A stretch of 64,000 nucleotides of DNA. Origin: Rotaria sordida. Lineage: Eukaryota; Rotifera; Eurotatoria; Philodinida; Philodinidae. The stretch's first letter is position 1, and the number at the start of each line of letters is the position of its first letter. Below are positions 31,801 through 44,214 of the stretch, piece by piece. The position numbers were made by a program, and so were the translations under genes. Where the stretch lies: contig CAJNOL010000079.1 in the NCBI GenBank assembly GCA_905250125.1, forward strand, positions 232,926-296,925, written 5' to 3'. The notes beneath the pieces were generated by a model. It was given only the letters and a program-made list of their open reading frames with translations. It made no database searches and was not told the origin of the DNA.

Positions 31801-32048
31801 GGATAATGAATTGTTTGTGGTTTTTGACTTGAAGATATAATTTGAAATGATTTTGAAAATAAATAAGCACGAATTGATGATGTACCAATATCAATAGAAA
31901 GAATATATGGATCTTTAATAGATGATGATGAACTAGATTGTTCTTCACTTCCAGAATTACTTGTTAAACGTATTAAATTTCCTAATTTAGATTTGTGAGA
32001 CATAGCGTTTTTATTTTCTTTTATATTCCATGAATAAAAGAAGTGCAC
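28826..32048 (-). CDS. GK5: Glycerol kinase 5-like FGGY carbohydrate kinase
   Basis: ATP-dependent sugar/polyol kinase of the FGGY family. GK5 is the divergent animal member of the glycerol kinase group, and its substrate is not firmly established. Two exons, 31172-32048 and 28826-29646, give 1698 nt (565 residues plus stop) in frame across a 1.5 kb intron. The N-terminal domain opens with the phosphate-binding [12 protein letters not shown] (residues 53-64). Middle matches to GK5 include [13 protein letters not shown] and [15 protein letters not shown]. The exon junction falls in [20 protein letters not shown], followed by [11 protein letters not shown] and the adenosine motif [12 protein letters not shown]. 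Gly residues of both nucleotide loops are present, so activity is plausible. ATG32048 gives a 45-residue Ser-rich lead; an internal ATG at about 32003 (MSHKSK) is an alternative start. Confidence 0.93.
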
Positions 32049-32495
32049 GTGATTAGAGGTATGAATATGCCTTATTAATAGGCAAAGGAGAGCAAAAATA
32101 ATTTGCGTTATTCAATAATTAAGAAAGAAAAATACGTCACAGTCAATATATATTTTTTCCTTCATTTTTCTATCACTAGTGATGTAATCAAGAGTGGGAT
32201 TGGCCGGTAGCTATCCTATCCCAGAAATAAAGAAAAACATGATAATTACTATCATAGACACTATCTTGCTTGGGTCTTTTTGCCCAAGATCGTTTATTCT
32301 AAAAACAAACGTCTGCTACAAAACCTAAAAAGCTTCCCTAACAGAAAGTTTTTTAGAGTGTAGATCATTGCTCTACCACTCATTGTCTTCCGCTTACGCC
32401 GCTACTTAGCATTCATATAACTTGTCACAAAATTAGATTGGGTATTGAATTTTCTGAGAGTATCTAGCGTAATAATTTTTAGTTTTCACAAAACC

Positions 32496-33160
32496 AATCA
32501 TTTATGATGCAAAAGCAATTGGACAAATGTTGGCTCCTATTGCTCATCGGTAGAAGGATCTGAAAAAAAGATTTTCTTATCTGAAGATAGAAGATTTTTT
32601 TCTCTTTAAAATCGTATATAATTGATTTTTATCAAATGCTCATTAAAAAAAAATCATGCAACAGTAAAGAGAAGCATCCTCAAAATGAATCCGCATTTTT
32701 CTTATAATGCGGCATAATGATACAAAAATATTAATCTCTACGTCTTCATTATTTTATAAAGTAAGATATTCCAAGAACAATAATTAATTACATATTGGAC
32801 AACTACTTCAAATATGGATGAACGAAATTTTCACTGAGAAATTATCATTCAGTAAAACTTTCCAAACAAAAATAAAGTCATGTAATGAAATTTGTTAATA
32901 ATCGTTATGGGATCAGCCAGCATAAATTAACTAACGAGAGAACTACCCCAAGTGGTAGCTCGTGTGTACAGTGAAACTCTTGTACTATGAAAAAAAAATG
33001 CGGACTCATTTTGAAGGTGTTTCTTTCTACTGTTGCTTCATTTTTTTATGAAGGTTTGTTGAGAATAAAGTACATACAAATCAAGAGAGAGAAAAACCCT
33101 CTATCTTCGAATTAAACAAAATTTCTTTCAGTAACTTTTGCATCGCATCTTATGTAATCA
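32496..33160. mobile_element. Hairpin element F
   Basis: The arms at about 32500-32715 and 32985-33160 are imperfect inverted copies. The inner end is the best conserved (ATGCAACAGTAAAG, then CCTCAAAATGAATCCGCATT, matched inverted near 33000-33050), and the outer end includes GATGCAAAAG. The centre (about 270 bp) is unpaired and contains no gene. Outer limits are approximate. Confidence 0.6.
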
Positions 33161-33344
33161 AAGAATAAACAGTGTATCTCATATATCTAAAAAAACCGAA
33201 TATTCATAAAGGTAATGAAGTACATAGAAAACAAGAATATTAAACTAAAGTCAATACTTTATTGCTCTCTTGTATACCACATGAAATTTAAACCAAAATC
33301 CATAAATGACAAAATTCTTTGACTTCAATGAATTGTTATAATGA

Positions 33345-33925
33345 GAAAAGAGTGAAATTTCTACAACAAAAATACTTGTGGCATATCAAAAGTTCTAACC
33401 ACGGGGTTCAACGGATCTTTTCGGATAAGAGGATCTATGGAGAAATGAAAAACCACATATCCGATGTTGTAGAGCTTTTCGAGGCCAGTCGAATGGTATA
33501 TAATAAATTCTATTTTCATAGGACTTTGAAGGACCTAGAGTCAATTTACTGATAGACGACTGCAACCAATCCTGACAAGACGATCAGAGATGCTACATAT
33601 ATGAGGTTGTAGCGTGTCAAAAACTCTACAAAATCATATGTGAGAAAAAATATTTTACAAATACCAAGGATTACAATATTCAGACACTTATCATACTTGG
33701 ATGTGGATGTGTAGTCATCTATCAGTAAATTGACTTTAGGTACTTCAAAGTTCTGTGAAAACAAGATTTTCTATATACCATTCGACGCGCCTCAAAAAGT
33801 TCTACAACATCGGATATTTGCTTTTTTCATTTCTCAATAGGTCTCCTTATCCGAAAAGATTCTTTAAACGCTATGGCCAGAATTTTTGGTATGTCCTAAG
33901 TATTTTAAAGTACAATCATGTCGGA
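33345..33925. mobile_element. Hairpin MITE G
   Basis: A nearly perfect palindrome of about 580 bp. The left arm blocks ATCTTTTCGGATAAG, ATATCCGATGTTGTAGA, GTCGAATGGTATATA and GTCAATTTACTGATAGA recur inverted in the right arm. Three overlapping open frames (33319-33552, 33546-33764, 33755-33940) are by-products of the symmetry. It lies just downstream of the mevalonate kinase gene. Confidence 0.8.
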
Positions 33926-34014
33926 ATTGTTTTGTATTAAATTGATTTCAGGGTCATGCTTATAATAATAATAAATATGTTTATGAGAATAAAAAAACCA
34001 AAAATAAACAAGAT

Positions 34015-34995
34015 TTAAAATATTTGTTCTTCTCGTAAACCTTCAACACCACATTCAACAAAATAAATTGATTTAATATGATTATCTTTTAATAAATCTA
34101 AAATTTGATCTTTTGTAAAATTAGATGTTAATGCAATAAGACAACCTCCACCGCCAGCACCAGTAATTTTTGCTGAAATATTTTTATCTGCTAATATTTG
34201 TATAATATTATCAATTTCTATTGTTGATACACCTAAACATTTAAGTAATTGTTGATTTTGTTGAAATAATTGATTTATTTGTTCAGGATATTCAATCATT
34301 TTATCAACACATAATTCAATATCATTTAAACATTTTTCTCCATCTTTTTGATTATTTTCAATAAATAAACGTACTAAATCAACCATTTTTTTTGTTGATT
34401 TTGGTATACCTGTATCAATAATAGCTAAATTTGATAAATGAAAATTAATATGTTTTTTTAATGTTCGACTATAAACAAGTGATTGTCCATATGTACTTAT
34501 TGTATTATCAATACCAGATGGTGTACCATGAAAAATACATTCAACTTTATATGATAATTGATTAATATCTTCTTGATTAAATGTTTTATAATAAAGTAAA
34601 TAAAAACAACCAACAAGACAAACACTAAATGCTGCACTTGAACCAAGTCCAGCACCAATAGGAATTTCCGAACGTACTTGTATATTTAAATGACTTTGAT
34701 TAGATATGAAAGATTTAAAACGATTATAAACATAAAGTATAGCTTGAATTTCAATTGGATATGAATCATGTATATCTAATAAATCAATTGAATAATGTTG
34801 ATTTGTATCATGAAATAATATTTTTAATAAACTTTTATTAGTTTCATTATTTTCTATTTCTTCTTCTGTTAATTCCATATATAAACGCATACCAATACTA
34901 GTAACCAAAGCTCGACGACCATAAACAACAGCATGTTCACCACCAATAATTAATTTACCTGGTGATGAAACAATGACGGTTTTTTTCATCTTCAA
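34015..34995 (-). CDS. MVK: Mevalonate kinase
   Basis: Phosphorylates mevalonate at C5 using ATP in isoprenoid synthesis; cytosol or peroxisome. A single exon of 326 residues, shorter than the roughly 390 of vertebrate enzymes and nearer to archaeal/bacterial lengths, but with all GHMP motifs. The N-terminal SPGKLIIGGEHAVVYG carries the substrate-binding Lys (K14). Motif 2 is PIGAGLGSSAAFSV (about residues 112-125). KVECIFHGTPSGIDN holds the Mg-binding Glu (E152) and catalytic Asp (D163). Motif 3 is KITGAGGGGCLIAL (about 276-289). The start is the first ATG; a second Met two codons later is possible. No intron is unusual for the neighbourhood (a retrocopy or ancestral loss could explain it), but base composition and codon use look like those of its neighbours. 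Confidence 0.95.
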   Translation of the reverse strand: MKMKKTVIVSSPGKLIIGGEHAVVYGRRALVTSIGMRLYMELTEEEIENNETNKSLLKILFHDTNQHYSIDLLDIHDSYPIEIQAILYVYNRFKSFISNQSHLNIQVRSEIPIGAGLGSSAAFSVCLVGCFYLLYYKTFNQEDINQLSYKVECIFHGTPSGIDNTISTYGQSLVYSRTLKKHINFHLSNLAIIDTGIPKSTKKMVDLVRLFIENNQKDGEKCLNDIELCVDKMIEYPEQINQLFQQNQQLLKCLGVSTIEIDNIIQILADKNISAKITGAGGGGCLIALTSNFTKDQILDLLKDNHIKSIYFVECGVEGLREEQIF

Positions 34996-36685
34996 TAATG
35001 TTATTTTAATACTTCATTTGAAGTTTATGAGTACAGTTTCAACAAAAAAATAGCTAATTTTTTACATATATCTCGATTGAATATATGCATATTTCATTTT
35101 TTAAAGATATTTATTTATTTTTGTTATATCATTGTTTAGGACATTTGCTATTGTGAAATGAGGCCGACAAAAAAATCAACGGACAAGAGTCTCACTTACA
35201 AAAAAGATAAATATTTGACTGAATCGAAAGTTTATATCAGTATTTAATTGTAGTCAAAAAATTTTATCTTCAGAATGTTTAAAAAATTGTTTTTATGTAA
35301 AGAGAGCGATAAATAACGTACTGTTGTGAGCTCTCTTCAATTAAAACATAGATAAAATTTTAAAAAAATAGTCGTTCTATGACAAAATTTTTCGATTTCA
35401 AAAGTCATCCACCATTGAAATCTAATCAATGAATGACATGAGTTTAGAGTACTCTTACCAGGTCTTAAAATTGAACCACTTTTTTTGTAGCCCGAGCCCG
35501 AAGAAAATTTCGTTTACAAAGATTTTTTTTCTATGTGAAAAACTATTGCATATTTTTTGTCTTTTAGAAAAAAGTGATGACCGAGGGAAGAGGTAGCCTG
35601 GAATCTTTCCCCCTATCCTTCTCTCAGGAATGAGTCAAATGTCAAAAAAGGATAAAATCGTCGGGCCAGGTGGCTTGTTTCAAGGCCTGACTCCTACTTA
35701 TCATAATTGGATGATACTTAATTTTTGAAAGCAAGGAATTTTGTTATAGAACGTTAATTGATTGGTTTTTAACATCAATCTATTATTGATCTATTAGGAG
35801 GTCAAAATTTCGGACTAGACCCAAATTTCTCTTATTAATCCTTATAAAAAGTCTTACTTCAATCATCTCAAAAGATCACACCACGTTTAATGGGATTAAA
35901 ACAGACTGCTCAGCACTATATCTTACTGGAAATGCATGTCAATAAGGACTAGGAAGAGTACTAAGTTTTTATAGGATTTATGGCTTTTTAAGAAAGTTAA
36001 TGAGACGAATTTGAGACCAAACCCCAAGTCCTGTAGGACTTACGATTTGGACCGAAATGCGTATAAACCGATCGATTTCAGTATGACAGAATCAAGAATC
36101 GTACATTGCTAATGTTCTTAGTTTTGTATCTCATTTCTTCTTCTTTCAATGGCATTTGATTGTTTTTATCAGTTCCACTTCATTCAAGATTTGTTAATAC
36201 TATCTACAATCAGAATTCTTTCAACGCATGTTAATTAGTTTCTTCTAATGTTACGAAGTTATATTTGAGAAAAAAAAATTCTATCACAATAAGTTAAAAT
36301 TTACAGAGACTACAGCCTAACCTTTATATAATATATTGTGACCCACAAAGGACAATAAAGTTTCGTATAGTAAATCTTGTCGATTAACAGATTTCTACCA
36401 AACACAATCAAATATAGATTGATATTCATAATAAAATTCTAGAACAAATCTGTTAGTTAAACTGCAAGTATATATATTTTTTTTTAATCATCATTTGAAC
36501 ATAAAAACAAAAACAACGATATTCTCTGCAATTCTTTTTCTCAGTTTGACTTTTTTAAATGATAAAGTACTTATTTAAGAAATAAAAAAGAGAAAGAAAA
36601 ATGAGTCATGCTAGATTGTTTAGAAAACGAAAAGAAAATGAAAATGCAAATAAAATATTTTTTTAAATAGTTTTTTTTTTCTTCT
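34996..36685. other. Intergenic stretch between SLC66A2 and MVK
   Basis: AT-rich. 35480-36060 is slightly richer in G+C, with an isolated CCCGAGCCCGA motif near 35492 and a GTCCTGTAGGAC palindrome near 36030. No open frame or repeat arm that I could pair. It would contain the MVK promoter and the SLC66A2 3' end. Confidence 0.4.
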
Positions 36686-38264
36686 TTAACGTTTACGAAA
36701 TCGATATTTGTCAGAATAAAAAACAACTTGACAAAGTATAGCTATATCAATACTAATTTGTAACATTCCACAAAGCCAAAATTGTTTTGGTGCATTTCGT
36801 AAAATAAAATAAACAGTTTTAAATATATCACCTGATGTCCACATAAGAACCTTTAAAATAAAAAAAAACGAAAACAAAAATCAAATTCGAATTTTCAAAA
36901 AAAACAAACAAACTCACCATTTTTACACTCATTCCTTCAGTTGATTTCAATCGAAAATTACGCATAAATTGTGGTGTACCTAATAAAGCTTCGAAAAATA
37001 CAGCTAGAAATCCAATTATTTCAATATAATATGTATTATCAAGAAGTAACCATGTTGTTGTACCTTGAATATTCGAAAAAATAAAAAAAATATATATTCT
37101 TTTATAAAAGCAAAAAAGAAATCTTACTTAACATGAAAGTAAATACAAATAAAAATTGAAGATAACTTGTTAATCTATATAAATAAAAATAAATAAAATT
37201 GTTTCTTATTTTTTGATTTATCCGTACGTTGTCCATTTCCAAAAATCATCCATTTGAAAATCAGTAAATTTTTTTTCACGAATATCTGGTGTTACTTCTT
37301 TTGTATGTGATAAATTTTGTTGATTAAGAGGTAAATGATGAGATACAGATTTTGAATAAACACGTATACAAAGTTCAAGCATAATAAGCATACATATAAT
37401 CATTATAATAGATTGAACAAGAAGAGGAATTTCAAAATGTTTACCAAACCAAAATTCAATACGTAAAATATTAGCAATAAGTAATGTAAGACATACATAA
37501 TTAGAAAAACCTTCAGCATTTTGAGAACGTTGTATTATTAAATATTGAGGAATATATGGAACAACACCACCAAACTAAAAATTTAAAAATCAAATTTTCA
37601 AATGTATGATATACAGAATTGCTGGCGATTAGAAAAATGATCATTTGTGTGACATTGGTAGAATTGTATCGATGTTTTAATGAAAAAATTTTCCGCTAGT
37701 GAGTCTAAGGATACAGTCAAAATTTTATGGAAGATAAATAATTGAGTTTTTGTCATCTGTCTGTAATACATAAAGTTCTTCATTAATTTCATACCTCAAA
37801 AATGTGAAACATATTGATCAAATTATTTAACGATACTCTTCCTTCCGTGATGCAAAATTTTGATTTCTTTTGCAACCATTATACAGTCTGAGATTGTATC
37901 TATCTACTGAGTATTCAAAATTTGTCTAATTCGAGTTAGCAAAAATTGTTCACTGTTTCGCCAACCTATTGAGTTGAAACTTTTTTATTCGAAGGAGGAA
38001 CAAAATAAAAAAAAGAATACTCGCTACCAACAGTGTCTGATACCTATAACAAAACTTTCAGCTCGATCGAACATTGCATCTCGGGAAAATGGAGGAGTCA
38101 GTTTTCGCCATTATGAATTCAGTTTCTCATAGAAGACAACATTTCGAAGATTGCTAATATTCTCAATAAACAAATATATTTATATTCTATATACAACTTA
38201 CAATCATAAGAGCTTGTGAAAAAATTCGAATTGTTGCTGCAAAAATTGAACTTAAGTCTGCCAT
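36686..38264 (-). CDS. SLC66A2: SLC66A2-like PQ-loop transporter (PQLC1)
   Basis: Seven-helix PQ-loop membrane protein; human SLC66A2 resides in endosome/Golgi membranes and has been linked to phospholipid distribution. Five exons in transcript order (38202-38264, 37228-37574, 37128-37174, 36918-37063, 36686-36850) sum to 768 nt (255 residues plus stop). The first PQ loop is FGGVVPYIPQY (residues 22-32), followed by the N-glycine motif region NAEGFSNYVCLTLLIANILR. The second is LLGTPQFMRNF followed by KSTEGMSVKMVLMWTSGD, an almost verbatim SLC66A2 signature. FTDFQMDDFWKW in the cytosolic loop also matches. Intron 1 (37575-38201) contains a spurious frame. Ends in a basic tail (KYRFRKR). Confidence 0.94.
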
Positions 38265-41200
38265 TGATAATAAATCACTTCTAAATAAAAATAATAATAA
38301 ATTTGTTGTTTCTATTTGAATAAATAATTATTTGTCTTTATTATTTTTAAATTATTGGCTGAATATTCATTGAATTCAATCAAAGATATATTACGTAATC
38401 GAATCAAATACTATAGACGAAACAATAATGACAAAGATGTATAGCGAACAATAACCAATAAGATTAAATAACAGTTGTGCAGAATCTGCCTATGAGCGCT
38501 AACAACCGTTGGGGGGGGGGGGGTATTTTTTCAATTTTCCGAACGAATCTTAGCTTATTTATATATAATTACATCGATAAGATCTTCTACTTTTCTTTTC
38601 ATTAAACTTCTGAAAGAGTAAGTCATGTCTTTATCGTAGTGTCAGTATCGTCTACCGTTGTTTACATTGATCATGCATCTTATCACTTGTTTCACCCTAT
38701 CTCTTTATGCCTATTCATGATATAACATGTACTATTTGTGTGGATATGACTGTATAGTAGAGCCGAGTATCGGTTTCAAAATAATTTTCTAAAATCGTAT
38801 GGATCGTTTCATCATATTTAACGTTAATACATTACTTGAATATGCATCTTGTAGAGAAATATTTCCTCTTTAAACTCATCTACTTAGACACGCACACAAT
38901 AATCCTTCGTGTCAAAAATTCTTTTTATTGAAAAAGTACGATTTCAAACTTAGAACTAGTCGGATCCGAAAAATATGAAACTGTACGTTTTCAATAAAAA
39001 AAAATTTTTTATATAAAGAATTATTTGGGAACCGATGTTGGGCTCTAGGGTGTAGGTGACCAAAGAAGTAGCATTCATACATCTCCGTTCATATTCACAT
39101 TTACATCCACACCCTCGTTGTAATTGATTGACTGTATATGATGAAGTAGTTGTAACAGTAGAAGCACTGGAGAATAGAATCGGAACGTTATTTTGATCAG
39201 CAGATATTGGTTTCATATTTTTCTGTTATTTGAAGCATTTGAATAGCAAAATGATAAGCAACACTTACAAATATGTTTTCATTACAGTGATTCCTTTCTT
39301 TGTCCATTTCATTGAAACATTCGTTTTTCAGAGAATATACGGGAGTCCTAGACACTATGTGATAACGACACTTGTGTTACTTTACTACATAGCTCTTAAC
39401 ATTTTCGAAACAGATCATCATGTCTATATTTTTTAAAGTTAGTGTTTGGAATTTTCAGGGCGCAAGGATCTTCTCCTGCTCCACCCTCTCTTGTAAAATA
39501 ACAGGGGAGATTTACCTTGCCCTATGGACATTTCTAGAATCCACCATCGTTACATTCAGTTGATTCATTTTTTGCAAATTCACTCAATGATTATATGTAT
39601 ATTTGCAATGTGTTAAATAGTGATAGTTGTTTTTTTTTGAATAAATAGCTTAAACAAGAATACTCGTTTTTCAATTGAATTTTATAGTGGGGAAAATTTT
39701 TCACAAAATCTTTGTCGTTCGAGGAAATTTTTTATTTCATCGGCAGATTCTGCACTCCTGCTAAATAAGCATGAAAGATATCAATTTTTTTTTTGAAAAT
39801 ATCTTTTAAACATATCGAACAAAATCTCATTATAATATAAATACTTACAAACTTTTCATTTTTTTTTCTAAAGACTAACCTCTTTTGAATATATATTTCA
39901 AAAAAAAAATACTAATATGGATAATTATTAATTTGAATATAAGCTTTACCTTGTTTTATTAATTTAATTGTTGTATTAACAGAATAAAATATAAATCTAA
40001 AACGAAGAACAATATGAACATAGAAAGTTTGTCAAATATGATTGAACTCATATTTTTAGAAAGTCGAACAGCAAAATCTCCTAATAACTAACTTCTCATA
40101 TTAACAACTGTAAATATGTAATAAATTATTTTTAGAGAAGAAAAAAAAACACAAATATCAGTTGATTTTCAATTACGAATGACAAAATTTTTTTTCTTGC
40201 TGATGACATATACTAAAATATAAAAACATATAATTTTTAAAATAGAATATGTCTGGATTACCTTACTTCAGCTGAACATAATTAAGATTCTAATAGAGCA
40301 TGTTGAAGGTCGAAAGAAACAAGCCAAACATATAAGCTGAAGAATATTACTCATATCGTACATCGATACTATGCACCAATCAAATTACGATTCCTTATTT
40401 TACCATCATCCAATTCTTTAGCTTCTTTTCTACTTACATATTAGCTGAACAAACATTTAAAATTCTGAGTAACTCGTAGATAAGTTTTTATTATTTTAAG
40501 AATATAAATATGTTAATCATAGCAAATGAATTTATGTGAAATCGTATGTTCAAGCTCTTTTTTTGCTTCAAAAGTCTTGGATTTATTTTTCAGTTCAGAA
40601 AATATTAGAATTTTTTTTTCTATCGTAAAGTTTACATTAAATCCTAGAGAGCATACTGAATTGAATAAATATTCTTACAATTCATAGCACTCTATGACAA
40701 GTTTGCAGAAACATTTACATTTGATCTCATTGTTCATATTTATGATACTCTTCAGCTGATTACATCGAAAAAGATCTCTTCGTGAGATAAATCATTTTTT
40801 TTTAATATTTATTCTGAAACTACCATTGGCTAATCTGTATTGCGATCCAGTGTATTACTTTTAGTATTGAAATTTATTTCACATACTATATGTTTTATGA
40901 AGATAAATAATTGAAAAAAAATCACCTTACGACGTAGTGACGTTTTTTTTTTGTTGAAAGTGGAGTCCGATAAATTTCTTTTGCAGGTACTAGTACATTT
41001 ATGAGATAATTTGTGGTTGTTGAAGCATTATTTGTATAGTAGTTTCTATTACGAAGAGTTTAGTTTAGTTATAATTTTAGTTTTGTTGAACAATATTTCG
41101 ATTTATTTTAACAAAGATATTTCTTATTAATAAAATTCAATGAATAGAAAAAAAGATAATTACTCACTACTAAAGAAAAATCATGAAATATTTATTCTTC

Positions 41201-43007
41201 GACACAATGTATTTTCCTATGTAGTAATTCTTTCAACCATAGTAGAACGAAATAAAAAAAAACATACGGTTAAATCGTGACTGTCATATGCATTAGGTAT
41301 AGATCGAAGAAGAACAACAACTGGCATCATAAGTCTACAAGAAATTAAGCTTATTCTTGTCTAGCATGTCATCATAGTTGTAATCGATTATTATATTTTT
41401 ACTCCCTTTAATTGATTTACTTCTATAAAAGATTTTTTTTTAAAATCTAATTATTATTTTCAGCCTTTTATTCGTCCTCGATTGATGATACAAAAAAATT
41501 GATTAATTCAAAAATTTGTATTTTTCTACGAACTATACTTTATTTTATTTAATAAATAGAATATCAGTAAACATCTGATATTGGTTTATTTTCTGTTGTC
41601 AAAATATAATTTAAATACGAAAAAGTAGCGGCACAAAAAATCCGCAAACAGGGCAGAATCTAACGTGAAATCAAGAATGAACTGATAGAGAAGCATATAT
41701 AAGCGCACGTCACTAGCCAATGCACGCACCATCTCTGTTTCCATCATGCTCTGTACGCGTAACCGAGTGTTTCATACGCCACCCATATCAATGACGCACG
41801 GACTTACCTGGGTACTGCTGTTATTTGTTAGCATCAACAGAGGTCACTCTTACCACTAACTGTTATAGTACGGGCTATTGGTCTCTTTTTTCCCCCTTTC
41901 ACCTGTTCTTCTACGGCATCTCTGACTCATACCAGGGATCTGTCTTCACAACCAGTTGTGACTGATATTTGTTTTTATCCACTTATTGATATTGATCATC
42001 TACTTGTATCATTGATATTGGTTTTTTCTCAATTATTGATGTTGGTTATCCATATTTTTATTGATTTTTTTCCGTTTCTCATTATTATAACCTTCAGTTT
42101 CATTGTATTAATAAAACCTCATCATTAATATCCATTACCCATCTCAACATTGATACACGGTAGGCGAGTTATATCTTTTTTTTTACGTGAGATTTTTCAT
42201 ACCCTTAGTAGATTAGGGTTAGATTTAGTTTGGACAAGAATATTTGTCAATTAGACTGAACGAGAATCTCATATTACTAAGCATTCAATCCTTTTGATAT
42301 TATAATACCATTAAACTAGATTTTTTCAAGAACAAAATGTTCGAAACGCATAAAGAGAAGTATATACTATAAATGTTTTCTCGGAGATTGAATGAGATGT
42401 ATTTGCTAGAAAGTTGTGGAAAATGACATTTTTTTTGCTTGGCTCAACTAGGGATGTACTAAACTCAATTATAGTCATATCCAATTGTTAAAACTGACTG
42501 AATTTGGTTATTGCAGAATTACGAATAGTGAAGATATTCATATAAATTGATAATTTGATACTAATTTTTTCAAGACCGAACCCAAGTCAAATATTGAAAA
42601 TGGGTTTAGAATTAGTGTATCTCAAGGCTCAATCATTAGGATTGTGACACACTTTTCATTTTATAAATGAGAAAAATTTATCTGTGAGGTTTTCTCTTAT
42701 ATACTAAATTTGACGACTTTTCAAAAATAGTTTCTGATAAATGTCTTTCCATAGAAATAAAACACAATTGAATACGAGGAAGCTTCTATGTTTATAATAA
42801 AGCAACATCAAATCGAGTCGGATAGCTGCTAGCAATCATTTCTTGACAGTAAAATAACCAGTTTGTTCGTATATTGTGACCAGACTTAGACATATCGACT
42901 GCTCTATTATTTAGAATATATATCTATATTCAAGTCTTATTATTTACATGTAAAACAAAAATCCGGATTTTTATTTAGAAAAATTTATAAAATTTTTTCG
43001 TCTTTGT
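38265..43007. other. Long gene-poor stretch
   Basis: Nearly 5 kb without an assignable gene. A run of about 14 G lies at 38511-38524. A minus-strand frame 38956-39216 (with a Cys-rich GCGCKCEYERRC) has no family match. Two splice-bounded exon-like pieces on the minus strand, 41268-41334 (reads LMMPVVVLLRSIPNAYDSHD) and 39950-39996 (reads FIFYSVNTTIKLIKQ), do not join in frame and may be relics. 41690-41900 is richer in G+C and contains CATATATAAGCGC. Confidence 0.4.
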
Positions 43008-43238
43008 TTTTTAATTGTCTTTGAAGGTGAACGTGATAGTACTCAGCAATTATACGATGATATGACAAGGGGGAACAAGCGTACTTCTGTACTTCTCCGT
43101 ACTTCTTTGTACTTCTTGGTACTTCTCTTACAGAAAGGCTATCAAAAACAAATCGGCAATATTATCAAAGACAAAATCGAGGAAAAACAACAAACATCTG
43201 TTGCTGTTACTGTTGAACAAATTCAACAGAGAAATTAA
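43008..43238 (+). pseudogene. Plus-strand coding fragment with an internal GTACTTCT tandem repeat
   Basis: An open frame without an ATG reads FEGERDSTQQLYDDMTRGNK, then a repeat-encoded stretch, then QKGYQKQIGNIIKDKIEEKQ and stops after VTVEQIQQRN. The Lys/Glu-rich part looks like a real helical protein segment. Five copies of GTACTTCT spaced 9-10 bp (43081-43130) interrupt it and keep the frame. It probably belonged with the fragment at 44215-44637, whose start (QQIHQENEKE) could continue it. The family is not recognised. Confidence 0.4.
43081..43130 (+). repeat. Short tandem repeat, (GTACTTCT) x5 with 1-2 bp spacers
   Basis: Five GTACTTCT units in 50 bp inside an otherwise ordinary coding-like frame. 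It looks like a recent microsatellite expansion. Confidence 0.85.
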
Positions 43239-44214
43239 CTCGATAAGATATCACTTTACGGTTCAGTATAAAGATTAATCATAAATTTAATATCAATACT
43301 TTTAATTTTGTTTCTTCATATATATTAATTCATCTTATTTTGCGCAAATCGTAAGTAAAACAGCAATTGTATTAAAAATTTAAATCTTTTCAAAGAGAAA
43401 AAGCTTTAATTGATTCTTTTTGTTTCAAACAATAAATCATAATTCGTTGAGTCTAAGATTTGGAAACGTTGTTTTTCTGTAAAAGAAACAGAAGTGATTT
43501 GGAAAGTCAACTTAAACTTGTCTATAATATCAACACAAACTTAGCATAATACTTCTTGCTTAGCTTGATAGTTTTATCTAGTAAGACCTATATTCAAAGC
43601 TTATTTTGACAAATAAAACTAAAATTTTGATGTCAATTTGCTTCCAAGAGTTCACCCTATTATGTGATGCCAAAAGAATAACTTTTTGAAATGAAGTCAA
43701 TCCAATGAAGCTTTTCCAAGGTTCACAGATAAAAATTGAAGAGAACGAACTTTGGCGCTAATAATTTTAGCAGCTTGTCTGAAGGAAAAAAATTTTTATT
43801 CTTCGAGTGACCCGAATCCTACTCGAAAAAAATTAGATTCGGAGTTCTGACTTGGATTCGATGCTAATTATTTCAGATTAAGACAATTAGTACTAAATCG
43901 AGTCCAAACCTCTAGAGATTTGGCTCGTCCACTGCCTACTAGTGACTATTTTCAAATAGTCCTCAACTCAGAAGAAGTACATTCAAAGATGAAATCATCG
44001 CTTATGATATGACTTGACAGTAATATCATTGGATAAAAAGAGCTCACTTATCTTCCGAAGGAGATGAAGAATGTCTAATAAGTTTTGATCTTTTTAAGTA
44101 GTATTCTTTCCTTATATATTTCTTCAGTAGAATAGGTTGATATATGCTAGATGAATTTGAGCTTTCTATCTTAAATGAATTGATGAGATCAGATTTAAGA
44201 AGACACTTCAACAG

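Noticed and set aside
33319..33940. Three overlapping open frames on both strands
   Set aside because: All produced by the symmetry of hairpin G.
38956..39216. 86-codon minus-strand frame with a Cys-rich patch
   Set aside because: No recognised domain, the rest is low complexity, no splice partners; kept only as a note in the gene-poor stretch.
41690..41900. GC-richer stretch with TATATAAGCGC, considered as a promoter or LTR
   Set aside because: No open frame follows and no second long direct repeat was found, so an LTR or gene promoter is unsupported.
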